Assembly (NCBI RefSeq): GCF_024639375.1
Contig: NZ_JAHEIM010000011.1
Coordinates: 54,124-118,123, forward strand
DNA: 64,000 nt
Origin: Rhodoluna sp.
GTDB lineage: Bacteria > Actinomycetota > Actinomycetes > Actinomycetales > Microbacteriaceae
Direction: 5' to 3'
Under the pieces are notes generated by a model. That model worked only from the letters and a program-made list of their open reading frames with translations. It did no database searches and was not told the DNA's origin. A program made the translations under genes and the position numbers. Positions 33,753 to 42,900 of this stretch are shown piece by piece; positions within the stretch are counted from its first letter, which is position 1, and every line of letters starts with the position of its first letter.

Positions 33753-35846
33753 GTGAATCGCGTAATCAATTTCATCACCGGCAAGAAAACCGCATGGGTA
33801 ACTTTGCTGCTTGGCCTCATTTTTGCGGGCCTTGCATTTGGCCCTCTCAAGGCAGCCACTACCGACATTCAACCTGGCGTTGGTCTGCCATCGAGCGCAG
33901 AGTCAGTCAAGGTTGACGAGATTTTGAAGACCATGCCTGGCAGCGATGCCACGGCAACAGTTGTGGTCTATACCTCTGGTTCTTCGGCAATGACCGATGA
34001 ACAAAAACTTTGGGTTCAAGGTGAGTTCGATGCCCAAACTCGCATGCCTGCAGGTGGAGCTAATGAAAAGTTTCTTGACTTCACAAACGCAGAAGTAGCC
34101 GGTAAAGCATTTGTGCCGCCAGCAACTTTGTCTGACGACGGCACAACCGCTGTAATTGCCATTCCGATGGACAAACTCCAGGCTTCGGATGAAATCACAA
34201 AGCGCGTTGCCGACATTCGAGCAATTGCCAAAGAAGCTATGCCTTCGGGTTTGAAGGTTTACGTCACCGGGCCTGAGGGTTTTCAGGCTGACCTAGCTGG
34301 GGTATTCGCCGGCGCAGACTTCACGCTGTTGCTATCCACAGTGATTGTTGTTGCAGTTCTTTTGCTTATTACCTATCGAAGCCCGGTGCTTTGGTTGGTG
34401 CCACTTTTGGTGGTTGGCACCGCGGATGGCATGTCGGGTCAACTTGCTCGACAAGTTGCCAGCCTGTTTGGAATTAACGCAGACGCTTCGGTGACTGGAA
34501 TCTTGTCGGTGCTGGTTTTTGGTGCCGGCACAAACTACGCATTGCTATTGATTGCTCGCTATCGCGAAGAGTTGTTGAAGTTTGAAGATCGTCACGAGGC
34601 CATGGCTAAAGCGCTCAAGGGTGCTGGCCCAGCAATCATCGCTTCGGGTTCAACCGTAACCTTGGCATTGCTAACTCTTAGCTTTGCCGACCTGGCAGGC
34701 AACCGAGCACTCGGATTGGTTTGTGCAACCGGTGTTGTCGTTGCCATGATCTCTGCGCTTGCAGTTTTGCCGGCGGCGCTTGTTGTGTTTGGCCGCGGTT
34801 TGTTCTGGCCTTTCGTGCCAAAGTTTGGTGGCGTAAACAAGAGCGAAGCAGGCGTCTGGGGCAAGCTGGGCAGAGGCGTAAGCAAGCGCCCGGTTTCGGT
34901 GGCCATCGTAGGCGCCATTTTGTTGGCAGTCTTTGCCAGCGGTGCATCAGGCATTCAAGTTGGTTTGGCTTCAACCGAGCGATTCTTGAAAACTCCTGAG
35001 GCCGTTGCCGGTCAGCAAATCTTGGCCGAGGCATTCGCAGCAGGAACAACCACACCGGCGGTTGTGGTTGCCAAGAATGACTTTGCACAACAAGTTGCCG
35101 ATGCAGCTAAGGCGGTTGATGGTGTTGCGTCGACAGAAATTTCTACCAAAACTGCTGAATACACAAAGATCAATGTGGTGCTCGATGCCGAAAGCCAGTC
35201 TGATGCTGCTTATGCAACGTTGGGCAACCTTCGCACCGAGCTATCGCAAATTGACGGAGCGAACGCCTTGGTTGGCGGGCTCGATGCTCAACAGCTTGAT
35301 GTGAAGAATGCATACTCACACGATCAGGGTCTGGTGATTCCTATCATCCTGGGGCTTGTTTTCATCGTGTTGATTTTGTTGCTGCGCGCACTGGTTGCAC
35401 CGGTGTTGTTGCTAGCCACTGTGGTTGCGTCATTCTTTGCAAGCATGGGCCTCGGATGGTTGTTGTTCGTAAACTTCTTCAACTTTCCGGCGCTTGATCT
35501 GAGTGTGTTCCTCTACAGCTTCTTGTTCTTGGTGGCGCTTGGTGTTGACTACAACATCTTCTTGGTTACTCGAGCTAACGAAGAGGCAGCGAACTTTGGT
35601 GTGAAGCAGGGAATGATCAAGGCGCTATCGGCAACCGGTGGAGTAATCACGAGCGCAGGTATTTTGCTTGCCGCGGTGTTCGCTGTGCTGGGCGTGTTGC
35701 CTTTGGTGGCCTTGGCGCAAATCGGTGTGATTGTTTGCATCGGTGTGCTGCTTGACACCTTGCTGGTGCGCACAGTGGTTGTGCCAGCACTGGCGTTCAT
35801 TTCAAAGAAGAGCTTCTTCTGGCCATCGAAGGGATACAACAACTGA
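33753..35846 (+). CDS. MMPL/RND-family membrane transporter
   Basis: Large export permease of about 697 residues, with two repeats of one helix, a large extracytoplasmic loop and five or six helices. The GTG at 33753 is preferred to that at 33726: GGAG at 33743-33746 is 6 nt upstream and the N terminus becomes MNRVINFITGKKTAWVTLLLG. Features: GPEGFQADLAGVF before the first helix bundle, GAGTNYALLLIARYREEL and the matching GVDYNIFLVTRANEEA in the second half. Related proteins export lipids or drugs; under MarR control an efflux role is likely. Confidence 0.9.
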   Translation: MNRVINFITGKKTAWVTLLLGLIFAGLAFGPLKAATTDIQPGVGLPSSAESVKVDEILKTMPGSDATATVVVYTSGSSAMTDEQKLWVQGEFDAQTRMPAGGANEKFLDFTNAEVAGKAFVPPATLSDDGTTAVIAIPMDKLQASDEITKRVADIRAIAKEAMPSGLKVYVTGPEGFQADLAGVFAGADFTLLLSTVIVVAVLLLITYRSPVLWLVPLLVVGTADGMSGQLARQVASLFGINADASVTGILSVLVFGAGTNYALLLIARYREELLKFEDRHEAMAKALKGAGPAIIASGSTVTLALLTLSFADLAGNRALGLVCATGVVVAMISALAVLPAALVVFGRGLFWPFVPKFGGVNKSEAGVWGKLGRGVSKRPVSVAIVGAILLAVFASGASGIQVGLASTERFLKTPEAVAGQQILAEAFAAGTTTPAVVVAKNDFAQQVADAAKAVDGVASTEISTKTAEYTKINVVLDAESQSDAAYATLGNLRTELSQIDGANALVGGLDAQQLDVKNAYSHDQGLVIPIILGLVFIVLILLLRALVAPVLLLATVVASFFASMGLGWLLFVNFFNFPALDLSVFLYSFLFLVALGVDYNIFLVTRANEEAANFGVKQGMIKALSATGGVITSAGILLAAVFAVLGVLPLVALAQIGVIVCIGVLLDTLLVRTVVVPALAFISKKSFFWPSKGYNN

Positions 35847-35923
35847 TTTAAGTCTGGTTTCACCCCCGAGCATTATTGGGCTAAACTTCTTGAGGTTCGT
35901 TTGCCTTGCAAACTAAACCAAAT

Positions 35924-36005
35924 GGCTAGTTACCCAAGCGGCCAAAGGGATCTGACTGTAAATCAGCCGGCTCAGCCTTCGGGGGTTCGAATCCCTCACT
36001 AGCCA
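35924..36005 (+). tRNA. tRNA-Tyr (anticodon GTA)
   Basis: Complete 82-nt class II tRNA. The 7-bp acceptor GGCTAGT pairs with ACTAGCC (35998-36004), followed by discriminator A. The anticodon loop CTGTAAA holds GTA. A long variable arm (CGGCTCAGCCTTCG region) and the T loop TTCGAAT are present. The 3' half is duplicated at 52358-52409, so it is the integration site of the island; the gene remains intact. Confidence 0.96.
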
Positions 36006-36006
36006 C
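35956..36006 (+). repeat. attL: tRNA-Tyr 3' half
   Basis: From the anticodon loop to the CAC after the acceptor stem. Matches 52358-52409 except for one G in the poly-G run. The tRNA gene is kept whole by the incoming sequence. Confidence 0.88.
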
Positions 36007-36015
36007 CTAGGGGAG

Positions 36016-36055
36016 CCCCGCCAACACTGGCAAGTATCAGTGTTAGCGGGGTTTT
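36016..36055 (+). terminator. Terminator after tRNA-Tyr
   Basis: Long stem CCCCGCCAACACTG with CAGTGTTAGCGGGG (one mismatch), 8-nt loop, then TTTT. It lies inside the island and so was brought in with it. Confidence 0.9.
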
Positions 36056-36082
36056 CCGTTATCTAATGTGCAATTTATTGTG

Positions 36083-37252
36083 CTACCGCTCGCACGCAAC
36101 CCCATCTTTGTCTTTATCGAGCGCCGAATTTAGCTTGTAACCTGCAGCTGAAACCGCGGCAAGGTACTCGGAAGTTAAGTTGGAAGTTTGGGCCTTAATC
36201 GACTTTGCAAGTCCACCGTCGAAGAATTTGTTTAGTGCCGCGCAGCTCTTGTACTTTTTGCTCGTTGCGCTGGCAAACACTTTAATCGGTAGGACTTTCA
36301 CGTCAAAGCCCAGGGAATTTGTGGCGCTGATGCTAGTTCCTCCGAGGAGGCACCTGAACGTGCCTTCGGTCTCGAAGGTCACCGTAGCTTCCAAAGTTAA
36401 ATCGTCATTCACCTTTGAAGCCATGCCGCCCGCCTGCATTCCAATGTTTGACTTTGATAGGCAACGCACGCCATAGAACGAGTTGAGCGGCACGTCTGAA
36501 GGCGAAGCTATTCCGAGAAACTTTCCAGTCACCCTAGTCGGCTGGCGAGCATAGACAGTTTTGCTCACATCGGAAACCTCGATGTATTTGAAATTCTCAA
36601 TGATGAGCGTCTTTGTTGACGTGGTTGAAAACTCACTTATTGGGTACAGACGATTTGTCGTTCCCCCTGTGATTGTTTGTGGCAGACCAACTTGGGGTTC
36701 AGACTCCGAAGAGGCAAATGGAGCAACACGCAGAACGTCGTTTGTAAACCATGCGCTTCCACAAGAGGAAATTCGAGCCTTTCCCAGTGGGGTTGAAAAA
36801 GTGCCATAATCTTGCACCCAAGAATATGCTGACGGAGTAGCTGATACACCGATTTGTTCTGGCCGTTGGATGCTTAGTCCGTTCGAGCTTTTGATTTGGT
36901 ACTCATAGGTTTTTGGACGTGCAGGCAGTTGGATGGTGAGTATCTGACCGCCATCTCCATAATTAACGTCGTAGATTTGAAGAGCGATTGATGAAGCAGC
37001 CTGCTTGCAGTGATTTATTTGAAAGCTTCCCTTACCTTTGAGTGCAGGAAGTCGAGCTACTCCAGAGGCATCTGTCTTTATTTTCAAGTCGGTGCCTAGA
37101 GCTGAGGCGTAAACCCAGAGTTCAACATCAGGAATTCCCACTCCGTTGGAGTCTTTGAGGGCGACTACCGTGTCTTCTACTGCAGCGAATGCCGCCGTTG
37201 GCGTCGCGGCAATCAGACCTGCGAGCAAAGCTCCAATAATTTTTCTGAACAT
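36083..37252 (-). CDS. Secreted protein with C-terminal excalibur calcium-binding domain
   Basis: A 389-residue exported protein. The signal peptide is MFRKIIGALLAGLIAATPTAAFA. The middle contains Ig/CNA-like beta-rich segments (DTVVALKDSNGVGIPDVELWVYA resembles a carboxypeptidase-regulatory-like fold). The C-terminal 60 residues (YKSCAALNKFFDGGLAKS ... DKDKDGVACER) form an excalibur domain with the DxDxDGxxCE calcium loop. Start supported by AGGGGG upstream of the ATG. It is the leftmost gene of the island; the function is unknown, presumably at the cell surface. Confidence 0.85.
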   Translation of the reverse strand: MFRKIIGALLAGLIAATPTAAFAAVEDTVVALKDSNGVGIPDVELWVYASALGTDLKIKTDASGVARLPALKGKGSFQINHCKQAASSIALQIYDVNYGDGGQILTIQLPARPKTYEYQIKSSNGLSIQRPEQIGVSATPSAYSWVQDYGTFSTPLGKARISSCGSAWFTNDVLRVAPFASSESEPQVGLPQTITGGTTNRLYPISEFSTTSTKTLIIENFKYIEVSDVSKTVYARQPTRVTGKFLGIASPSDVPLNSFYGVRCLSKSNIGMQAGGMASKVNDDLTLEATVTFETEGTFRCLLGGTSISATNSLGFDVKVLPIKVFASATSKKYKSCAALNKFFDGGLAKSIKAQTSNLTSEYLAAVSAAGYKLNSALDKDKDGVACER

Positions 37253-37426
37253 GAATCCCCCTGTATATCTCCCTTAGAACTCTATTGCAGCCTCATAAGC
37301 TCTGGGGAGATAGGGTGTCAATTCCTCACCATTAGCTAGGCCTTGCATGCCAAGAATGAGTTTGCGGCCGACCAAGGGGCATAGATTTTCGAGTACTGCC
37401 TAGTCGGCACCGATTAAACGACAGTG

Positions 37427-37456
37427 CCGCCAACCAAATATGAACTTGGTTAGCGG
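37427..37456 (-). terminator. Hairpin downstream of the integrase gene
   Basis: Stem CCGCCAACCAA/TTGGTTAGCGG (one mismatch) with an 8-nt loop, 33 bp past the integrase stop on the minus strand. No strong T-run follows, so its termination strength is uncertain. The rest of the 237-bp gap shows nothing else clear. Confidence 0.5.
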
Positions 37457-37489
37457 AACTCCGTAGCCCCCTTAGTTTGTCACTTCGGT

Positions 37490-38713
37490 TTATGCGCCTT
37501 TTAGATATTTACCCAGAGCCTCGACGGCAGATTGTTGCAAGGTAGGCGTCACGTGCGCATAGATGTCTAGCGTCGTAGAAATATTGCTGTGACCGAGTCG
37601 TTCTTGAACGACCTTTGCGCTCACACCCGCTTCCATCAGCAAAGTTGCGTGTGTGTGACGAATGCCCTTAATGGTCAGGTGGCTGAGGTCAGGAATCTCA
37701 GCTTGAGCTTTCTTAAGGGTCTTCGACCACTTCTCCCCGATGTCGCCAGGGTTGCGCACTGTGCCATCTAGATTTCCAAACACATATGAGTCGCCGCGCA
37801 CAAACTGAAGTCCCAATTGTGCACGCATTGACTTATGCGCTCGCAGAATCACCAATGAATCCTCGTCCATAAGCACGGCGCGCTCTTTGTAGGTCTTTGT
37901 TTGCTTTACAGATTTTCTTAGGCCAGAGTCGGATGCGCGCCTAATGGAGATGACGCCAGTATCGAAATTTATGTCATCCCACTGGAGAGCAACGCCTTCA
38001 CCTCGACGCATTCCTGACCAGCAATAGACGTGCCACAAAGCATAAAACTCATCTTCATAAACTTCCTTGTTCCACTTCAGGAAGTCATTTACTTCTTGTG
38101 TGGTCCAAGTCTTGAGCTCTTTCTTTTGCATGCGAATGGAACGTCCCGTCGGGGCCTGAATAATTTTTGGGTTATTGCGTGCCTGATTCACCCGCACTAA
38201 TCCATCAGCTACCGCAGAATCCAAAATCGAACCAAGAACGATGTGAATTTTATTTACAGAATTCGCAGACAAAGGTAGACCTTTTGTTAGCCGACCCTTG
38301 TTACCCGAAGTCTCTAATTCCTTATAGAACTTTGCTATTGCACTTGGAATAATCTGACCAAGTGTCAGCGACCCGAATTCAGGAATCAGGTGCACACGGA
38401 TAATCTTTTCGTAGCCCTTAATCGTCGAGTTCGCTAACTTTTGAATTTCGAGCCACTTCATCGCATACGCTCCAAACTTCTCTGAGCTTGTCTTTGGGCT
38501 GAGTCCCTTCTTGGCTTCAATAAGAGCTAGTTGCATGGCCTCATTAGCGAGTGACATCGATTCATAGCCGCCCTTAGCAAGACGCTCAAGCGGACTGTTC
38601 TCATCGTCAGGGTCAATGCGAAAACTCGCCTGCCAACGGTAGCGGGTACCCGCCTTGGATTTGTAGGCGTAAACAGAGCCCTTGCCATAACTGCGTGTTT
38701 TCTTTCTTGCCAT
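37490..38713 (-). CDS. int: Site-specific tyrosine integrase
   Basis: Phage-type integrase of 407 residues that would recombine the element into tRNA-Tyr. It has an N-terminal arm-binding domain (YGKGSVYAYKSKAGTRYRWQASF), a SAM-like core-binding domain (about 75-180, with FGAYAMKWLEIQKLANSTIKGY) and a C-terminal catalytic domain: Arg in YCWSGMRRGEGVALQWDDI, HTHATLLMEAGV with preceding Arg (GIRHTH), LGHSNISTTLDIYAHV with the Tyr nucleophile. It overlaps the small HTH gene by 1 nt (TGATG) and is probably controlled with it. A GGGGGTGA ribosome site precedes the ATG. Confidence 0.95.
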   Translation of the reverse strand: MARKKTRSYGKGSVYAYKSKAGTRYRWQASFRIDPDDENSPLERLAKGGYESMSLANEAMQLALIEAKKGLSPKTSSEKFGAYAMKWLEIQKLANSTIKGYEKIIRVHLIPEFGSLTLGQIIPSAIAKFYKELETSGNKGRLTKGLPLSANSVNKIHIVLGSILDSAVADGLVRVNQARNNPKIIQAPTGRSIRMQKKELKTWTTQEVNDFLKWNKEVYEDEFYALWHVYCWSGMRRGEGVALQWDDINFDTGVISIRRASDSGLRKSVKQTKTYKERAVLMDEDSLVILRAHKSMRAQLGLQFVRGDSYVFGNLDGTVRNPGDIGEKWSKTLKKAQAEIPDLSHLTIKGIRHTHATLLMEAGVSAKVVQERLGHSNISTTLDIYAHVTPTLQQSAVEALGKYLKGA

Positions 38714-38913
38714 CAGATGTCACCCCCAACTAGGCCAAGGAGCTTAAGGAACGGAGTGCGAGGGATAACCTGACGGCGCCCAAGCTTGATAGCGGGAATT
38801 GAACCAGATTCGATTCCGCGTGAGACAGTGCGTGGGTCGCACTTCAATAGACGTGCAGCCTGCGAGCGCGTTATTACCGCGTCGTTTGGCTGTCCGATAT
38901 CTTCGAGTGACAT
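38713..38913 (-). CDS. Small helix-turn-helix protein, probable excisionase
   Basis: A 66-residue MerR/Xis-like protein: VITRSQAARLLKCDPRTVSRGIESGSIPAIKLGRRQVIPRTPFLKLLG, the pattern of the 'excisionase family DNA-binding domain'. The ATG at 38913 has GGAG 6 nt upstream; the frame also opens at a TTG at 38925, which is less likely. It lies directly before the integrase and is coupled to it, so a recombination directionality role is inferred. Confidence 0.85.
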   Translation of the reverse strand: MSLEDIGQPNDAVITRSQAARLLKCDPRTVSRGIESGSIPAIKLGRRQVIPRTPFLKLLGLVGGDI

Positions 38914-38964
38914 GTTTTGCTCCAATTCTGAAGTCCTGGGGCCAGGTGCTTCATTAGAAGTTGG

Positions 38965-39056
38965 TTAGAACTCCCTTCGGTGAAGGTACTATTGAAAACA
39001 ATACCGAGCACTTTGCAACTTGTCAATACCCTTTTTGGAAGGGGTTCTAGTAAGAT
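38965..39056. promoter_or_regulatory. Control region between the int operon and the rightward genes
   Basis: Contains an imperfect inverted repeat (TAGAACTCCCTTC at 38966-38978 and GAAGGGGTTCTA at 39038-39049), an inner hairpin (GGTA.TATTG/CAATACC) and TAAGAT (39051-39056), a -10 box ending 6 nt before the ATG at 39063. It looks like a divergent switch of the element. Confidence 0.45.
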
Positions 39057-39062
39057 GGTTTT

Positions 39063-39608
39063 ATGTCTCTGTCGTTCAAACTTGAATCTGCTGGTGTACC
39101 TGACGGTAAAACTGTTGAATTTGGGCCTTTTGACCATGAAACAGGCACCCAGCAGTCAATTCCCGAAACTCTTACACGTCGGGTAATTTATCCAGACCTG
39201 GGCATTTCCGCCCTTGTGGAATGCGTATTCACAGGCGACAAACTCGAAATTCAAACCATTTCTGTGCAAAGTATCGGGAAGTTTGTGTCTACGAAGGTCC
39301 TAACCCAGTTGGCACTTCCTGCAGTTATCAGGGCTATAGCCATTGAGGTGGTCCCAAACGCAAGACTTTGGGCTCACCTGGATGCAAATGAGATTCTTAA
39401 GCGTGAAGGCCCTACCTTCCTTGCTCAGGTGTACTGGTTCGAACACATCAGCTGGGGGAGCCCAAGAGGCAGCATCATGGCCTACATGAAATGGTCACGC
39501 ACGAATGCAAATTTCCATATTTCAAAAATTGCCCGAAACTTTCCACTTCCTGGAGCCCACTCGCTTGAGAAAAAGAAGAGTGCGGGGCAAAGGTTGCGGG
39601 GAAACTAA
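39063..39608 (+). CDS. Island protein of unknown function
   Basis: A 181-residue protein of no recognised family. The N-terminal half is beta-rich (SFKLESAGVPDGKTVEFGPFDHETG), followed by a mixed middle and a basic C terminus (MKWSRTNANFHISKIARNFPLPG...EKKKSAGQRLRGN) that could be a helical DNA-binding tail. It is the first rightward gene of the element, with TAAGAT placed 6 nt before the ATG, so it is probably leaderless. It may be a regulator of the element. Confidence 0.65.
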   Translation: MSLSFKLESAGVPDGKTVEFGPFDHETGTQQSIPETLTRRVIYPDLGISALVECVFTGDKLEIQTISVQSIGKFVSTKVLTQLALPAVIRAIAIEVVPNARLWAHLDANEILKREGPTFLAQVYWFEHISWGSPRGSIMAYMKWSRTNANFHISKIARNFPLPGAHSLEKKKSAGQRLRGN

Positions 39609-39649
39609 AAAGTCTGAGGTTATGCGTAGGTTTAAAGTGGTGGGGGAAC

Positions 39650-39850
39650 ATGACAACTAACAAACAAAGATGCTTCGGGTTCTTATTTGGATTTAGTGCA
39701 CCAAGTGTCGCGAATGGTTCAACCGACTCGACGTTGACCGCTGGTGACGAAGGGAATATCCATTCAGTCCCAGGTGGGCGAGAGGGCATGGGGTATGACG
39801 GGGGATACGCAGCAGACTATTTCAGTGGTGAAGACGATGAGCACGCCTAA
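39650..39850 (+). CDS. Small acidic hypothetical protein
   Basis: A 66-residue ORF, MTTNKQRCFGFLFGF then a glycine- and acid-rich tail (GREGMGYDGGYAADYFSGEDDEHA). GGGGGAAC just before the ATG is a plausible ribosome site. It sits between the 181-residue protein and the helicase on the same strand. No homology is recognised and it may be spurious. Confidence 0.4.
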   Translation: MTTNKQRCFGFLFGFSAPSVANGSTDSTLTAGDEGNIHSVPGGREGMGYDGGYAADYFSGEDDEHA

Positions 39851-39909
39851 AGTCACCAAGACGAGGCGGTCCTCAGACTTTTGTATGGCGAAAAGTAGAC
39901 TCTAATTCC

Positions 39910-42900
39910 ATGGGTGCTCGAATAATAGACAACAAGCGCGTTCAACTTGCAACAGTGTTGAACGAGATTGCGCCGAAACACAAGCACTTATCAATAGCCA
40001 CAGGCTATTGGGACCTCCCAGGCTTACAAGAGCTATTTGAGTCAATAAGTAACTATGAATCAATTCGCCTATTAATTGGCCAGGAGCCCCTGCCTCCTCA
40101 GTACGCCTCCAATTTAGACTTGCAAGCCCTTGACGAAACATTTCCTGAGTTTCAGATGGTGGAAAACCTTAAGTCGCTGGAGCATTCCAATGAACTACGC
40201 GCACTGGTAGTTGCGCTCAAGAAGCTAATCGAGGCAGGAAAGTTTGAAGTCAAGATTTATCGTGGAGACTTCATGCATGCCAAGACATACATTTTTGGCG
40301 ACCTCAATTCGAAAGAAGCCGTCGGCATTATCGGCTCATCGAATTTCACAAAAGCTGGACTTACACGAAATGTTGAGCTTAACGCCTTAGAGGATGATGC
40401 TCGAATTGTGAAATCTCAACCCCACATACAGACTGATGAACATGGACACTTGAGTTGGTTCGAGGAACTATGGACTTCCCCTTCATCAGAAGAATGGGAT
40501 GGAAAGTTCACAGAAATTCTTGAACAGTCTCCCGTGGGCGACCAACTATTTTCGCCATATCTGATGTACATCAAAGCCCTTTATGAAATTTACTCTGACG
40601 AACTTGTGCCTGATACTGAAGTTTCAAAAAACATTGAGGATGTTCTCTACGAATTTCAGCTTAGGAATGCGAAACTCCTACTCAAGAAGCTCCAGAAAAA
40701 TGGCCTAGCTATGCTCGCTGACTCCGTTGGCCTGGGAAAGACAATTACAGCAGGAGCGGTCGTTCGACACTACCTTGAGGAATTCGGTTCGAAACGGGTT
40801 TACGTTATTGCTCCAGCAAGCCTGGCATTTCAGTGGAAGCAGGACCTTGCAAAAGTCCACGGGCTCTTCCACGGTTTTGAAGTAATTTCCATGCAAGACT
40901 TGGGTCGCATCAAGGCAGAACGAGCGATAGACAAATATGCCAGCGTGGACCTTTTCGTTATTGACGAAGCTCACAACCTTAGGAGTGGCGGCGGCAGTAG
41001 GCACGACGAACTGCTCGACTGGTTCAGCGAGAATCCAGATAGCCATGTGCTACTTCTGACCGCTACGCCAATAAATAACTCCTTAACAGATTTTGTAAAC
41101 CAGATTCAACTTGCAGCGAAAGGCAAGCTCGAATCTTTCCCAGTGGTTTATCCAACCTCAAAAAAGACTGAAGTCATAGATTTCTTTGAAGCGGTGAAAC
41201 GACTAACTAAAGACATCAACACCGCTGAACGAGAAGATAAGAAGCCAGACTTTGACAAGGTCAATCGTGTTATGCGCCAAGGGCTTAGACATTTTCTGGT
41301 TCGCACGACCAGGAGTGGAATTGAGCGTGAGTTTGGTGGAATCACTTTGCCAAATGGCGAAGTCCGCAAGTTCCCTGAGTCAAAAGTAATTCCAACGCCG
41401 TATGAATTTTCTCCTGGATTGTTGGACGAGCTAATTCGCATCACAAAAGCAAACTCAAGTGTTTTTGGTGAAATAATTCCCGAACGCTTGAGCTTGACCT
41501 GGCTTTTGGAATTAACCCAGCGAGCCCAGCATCCTTTGGACACAGTCACTGCAGAATCGTATAGAAGCGAAGGAGTGTCTGAAACAGCTTTCGAGAGAAT
41601 CTTTCAGGTCCTACTTCTCCTTGGATTTGCTCCCTATAAAACAGAAATTTATAAGCACAAGTTTTACAACAAGTCACCTGAAGAATTCAAGACATTCCGA
41701 CTGAAGCCCGAAGAGTCATTCAAGGTGAATAGCCAACTCAGTGTGCACAACATGTTGAGGGTAACTCTTCTAAAGCGTTTGGAATCCTCGCAATTTGCAC
41801 TTAAAAAGTCTCTTATAAATTACCTAAATCGACTTGAAGAATTTGAAAGCATCTTGCTAAAACAGAATGTGATTTCTTCTGTGAAAGATATTCGCAATCT
41901 CAAAGCACAGTTTGGCGATGACCTTGAACTGCTCGACCTAGAGTCCGACGGAGTTGCAGTTGAACACGTCGTTGCAGACCCAAAGGTTTTCAATTTGGAA
42001 TCGCTAAAGGCTGACCTTGATAGAGACAGGTTGCTCATAAAAGTCTTAATTGAGATGTGCGAGACGCTGGGCAAGCACGACGACAAGCTTTCCAATTTCA
42101 GCTCCTTGTTGGAACATTTGAGGACCGTGCAACCTGCAGGCAAGAAAGTGCTCGTCTTTAGTTACTATTCAGACACCATTGAGTACTTGCAGTCTTCCCT
42201 CGGCAACTATTACAAAAAAGAATCAATTCCTTCGGTAGCGGCTTTCACGAGTGGTAAGACTAAGGGGCAAATTGAAACCCTGGCAAAGCGCTTTTCACCA
42301 AACTCCAAAGGTGGCGCGGAGGATGTTGCAGACCAGGGTGAAATAGATATTCTCTTTGCGACGGATGTACTTAGTGAAGGGCAAAACCTTCAAGACTGTG
42401 GGATTCTTATCAACTTTGACTTGCACTGGAATCCAGTGCGCATGATTCAAAGGAATGGTCGAATTAACCGCCTGGGCTCAAAGCACCAGGAGGTTTTCAT
42501 ATACAACATTCACCCTGACGTGGACCTGGATGAGTATTTGGCGTTGGTCAATCGTCTTGAGCGCAAGATTGACAGGATTCGATACACCGTTGGAACAGAC
42601 CAATCAGTTCTTGGCGAAGATGCAAATCCAATCGAGTATGTGGATGACCTTGACGAAGCGATTTCTGAATCACAAGTCACACTTGCTTTGTACAGCGCAA
42701 ATAATGCCGAGGCAACACTTCAAAAACTTGACGATGACCAGAGTCTCCTCAGCGAAGATGAGTTCATATTGGACTTACGAGAGTTTGAGCGTTCTGCAAC
42801 TCCTGGTGAAAGGGCGTTAATTTCCAAAATTCCAACAGGCAAGTGGGGGAGAATCACTCAAGAAGGCTCGTCAAAGTTGGATTCTTCGATAGCGCTTTCC

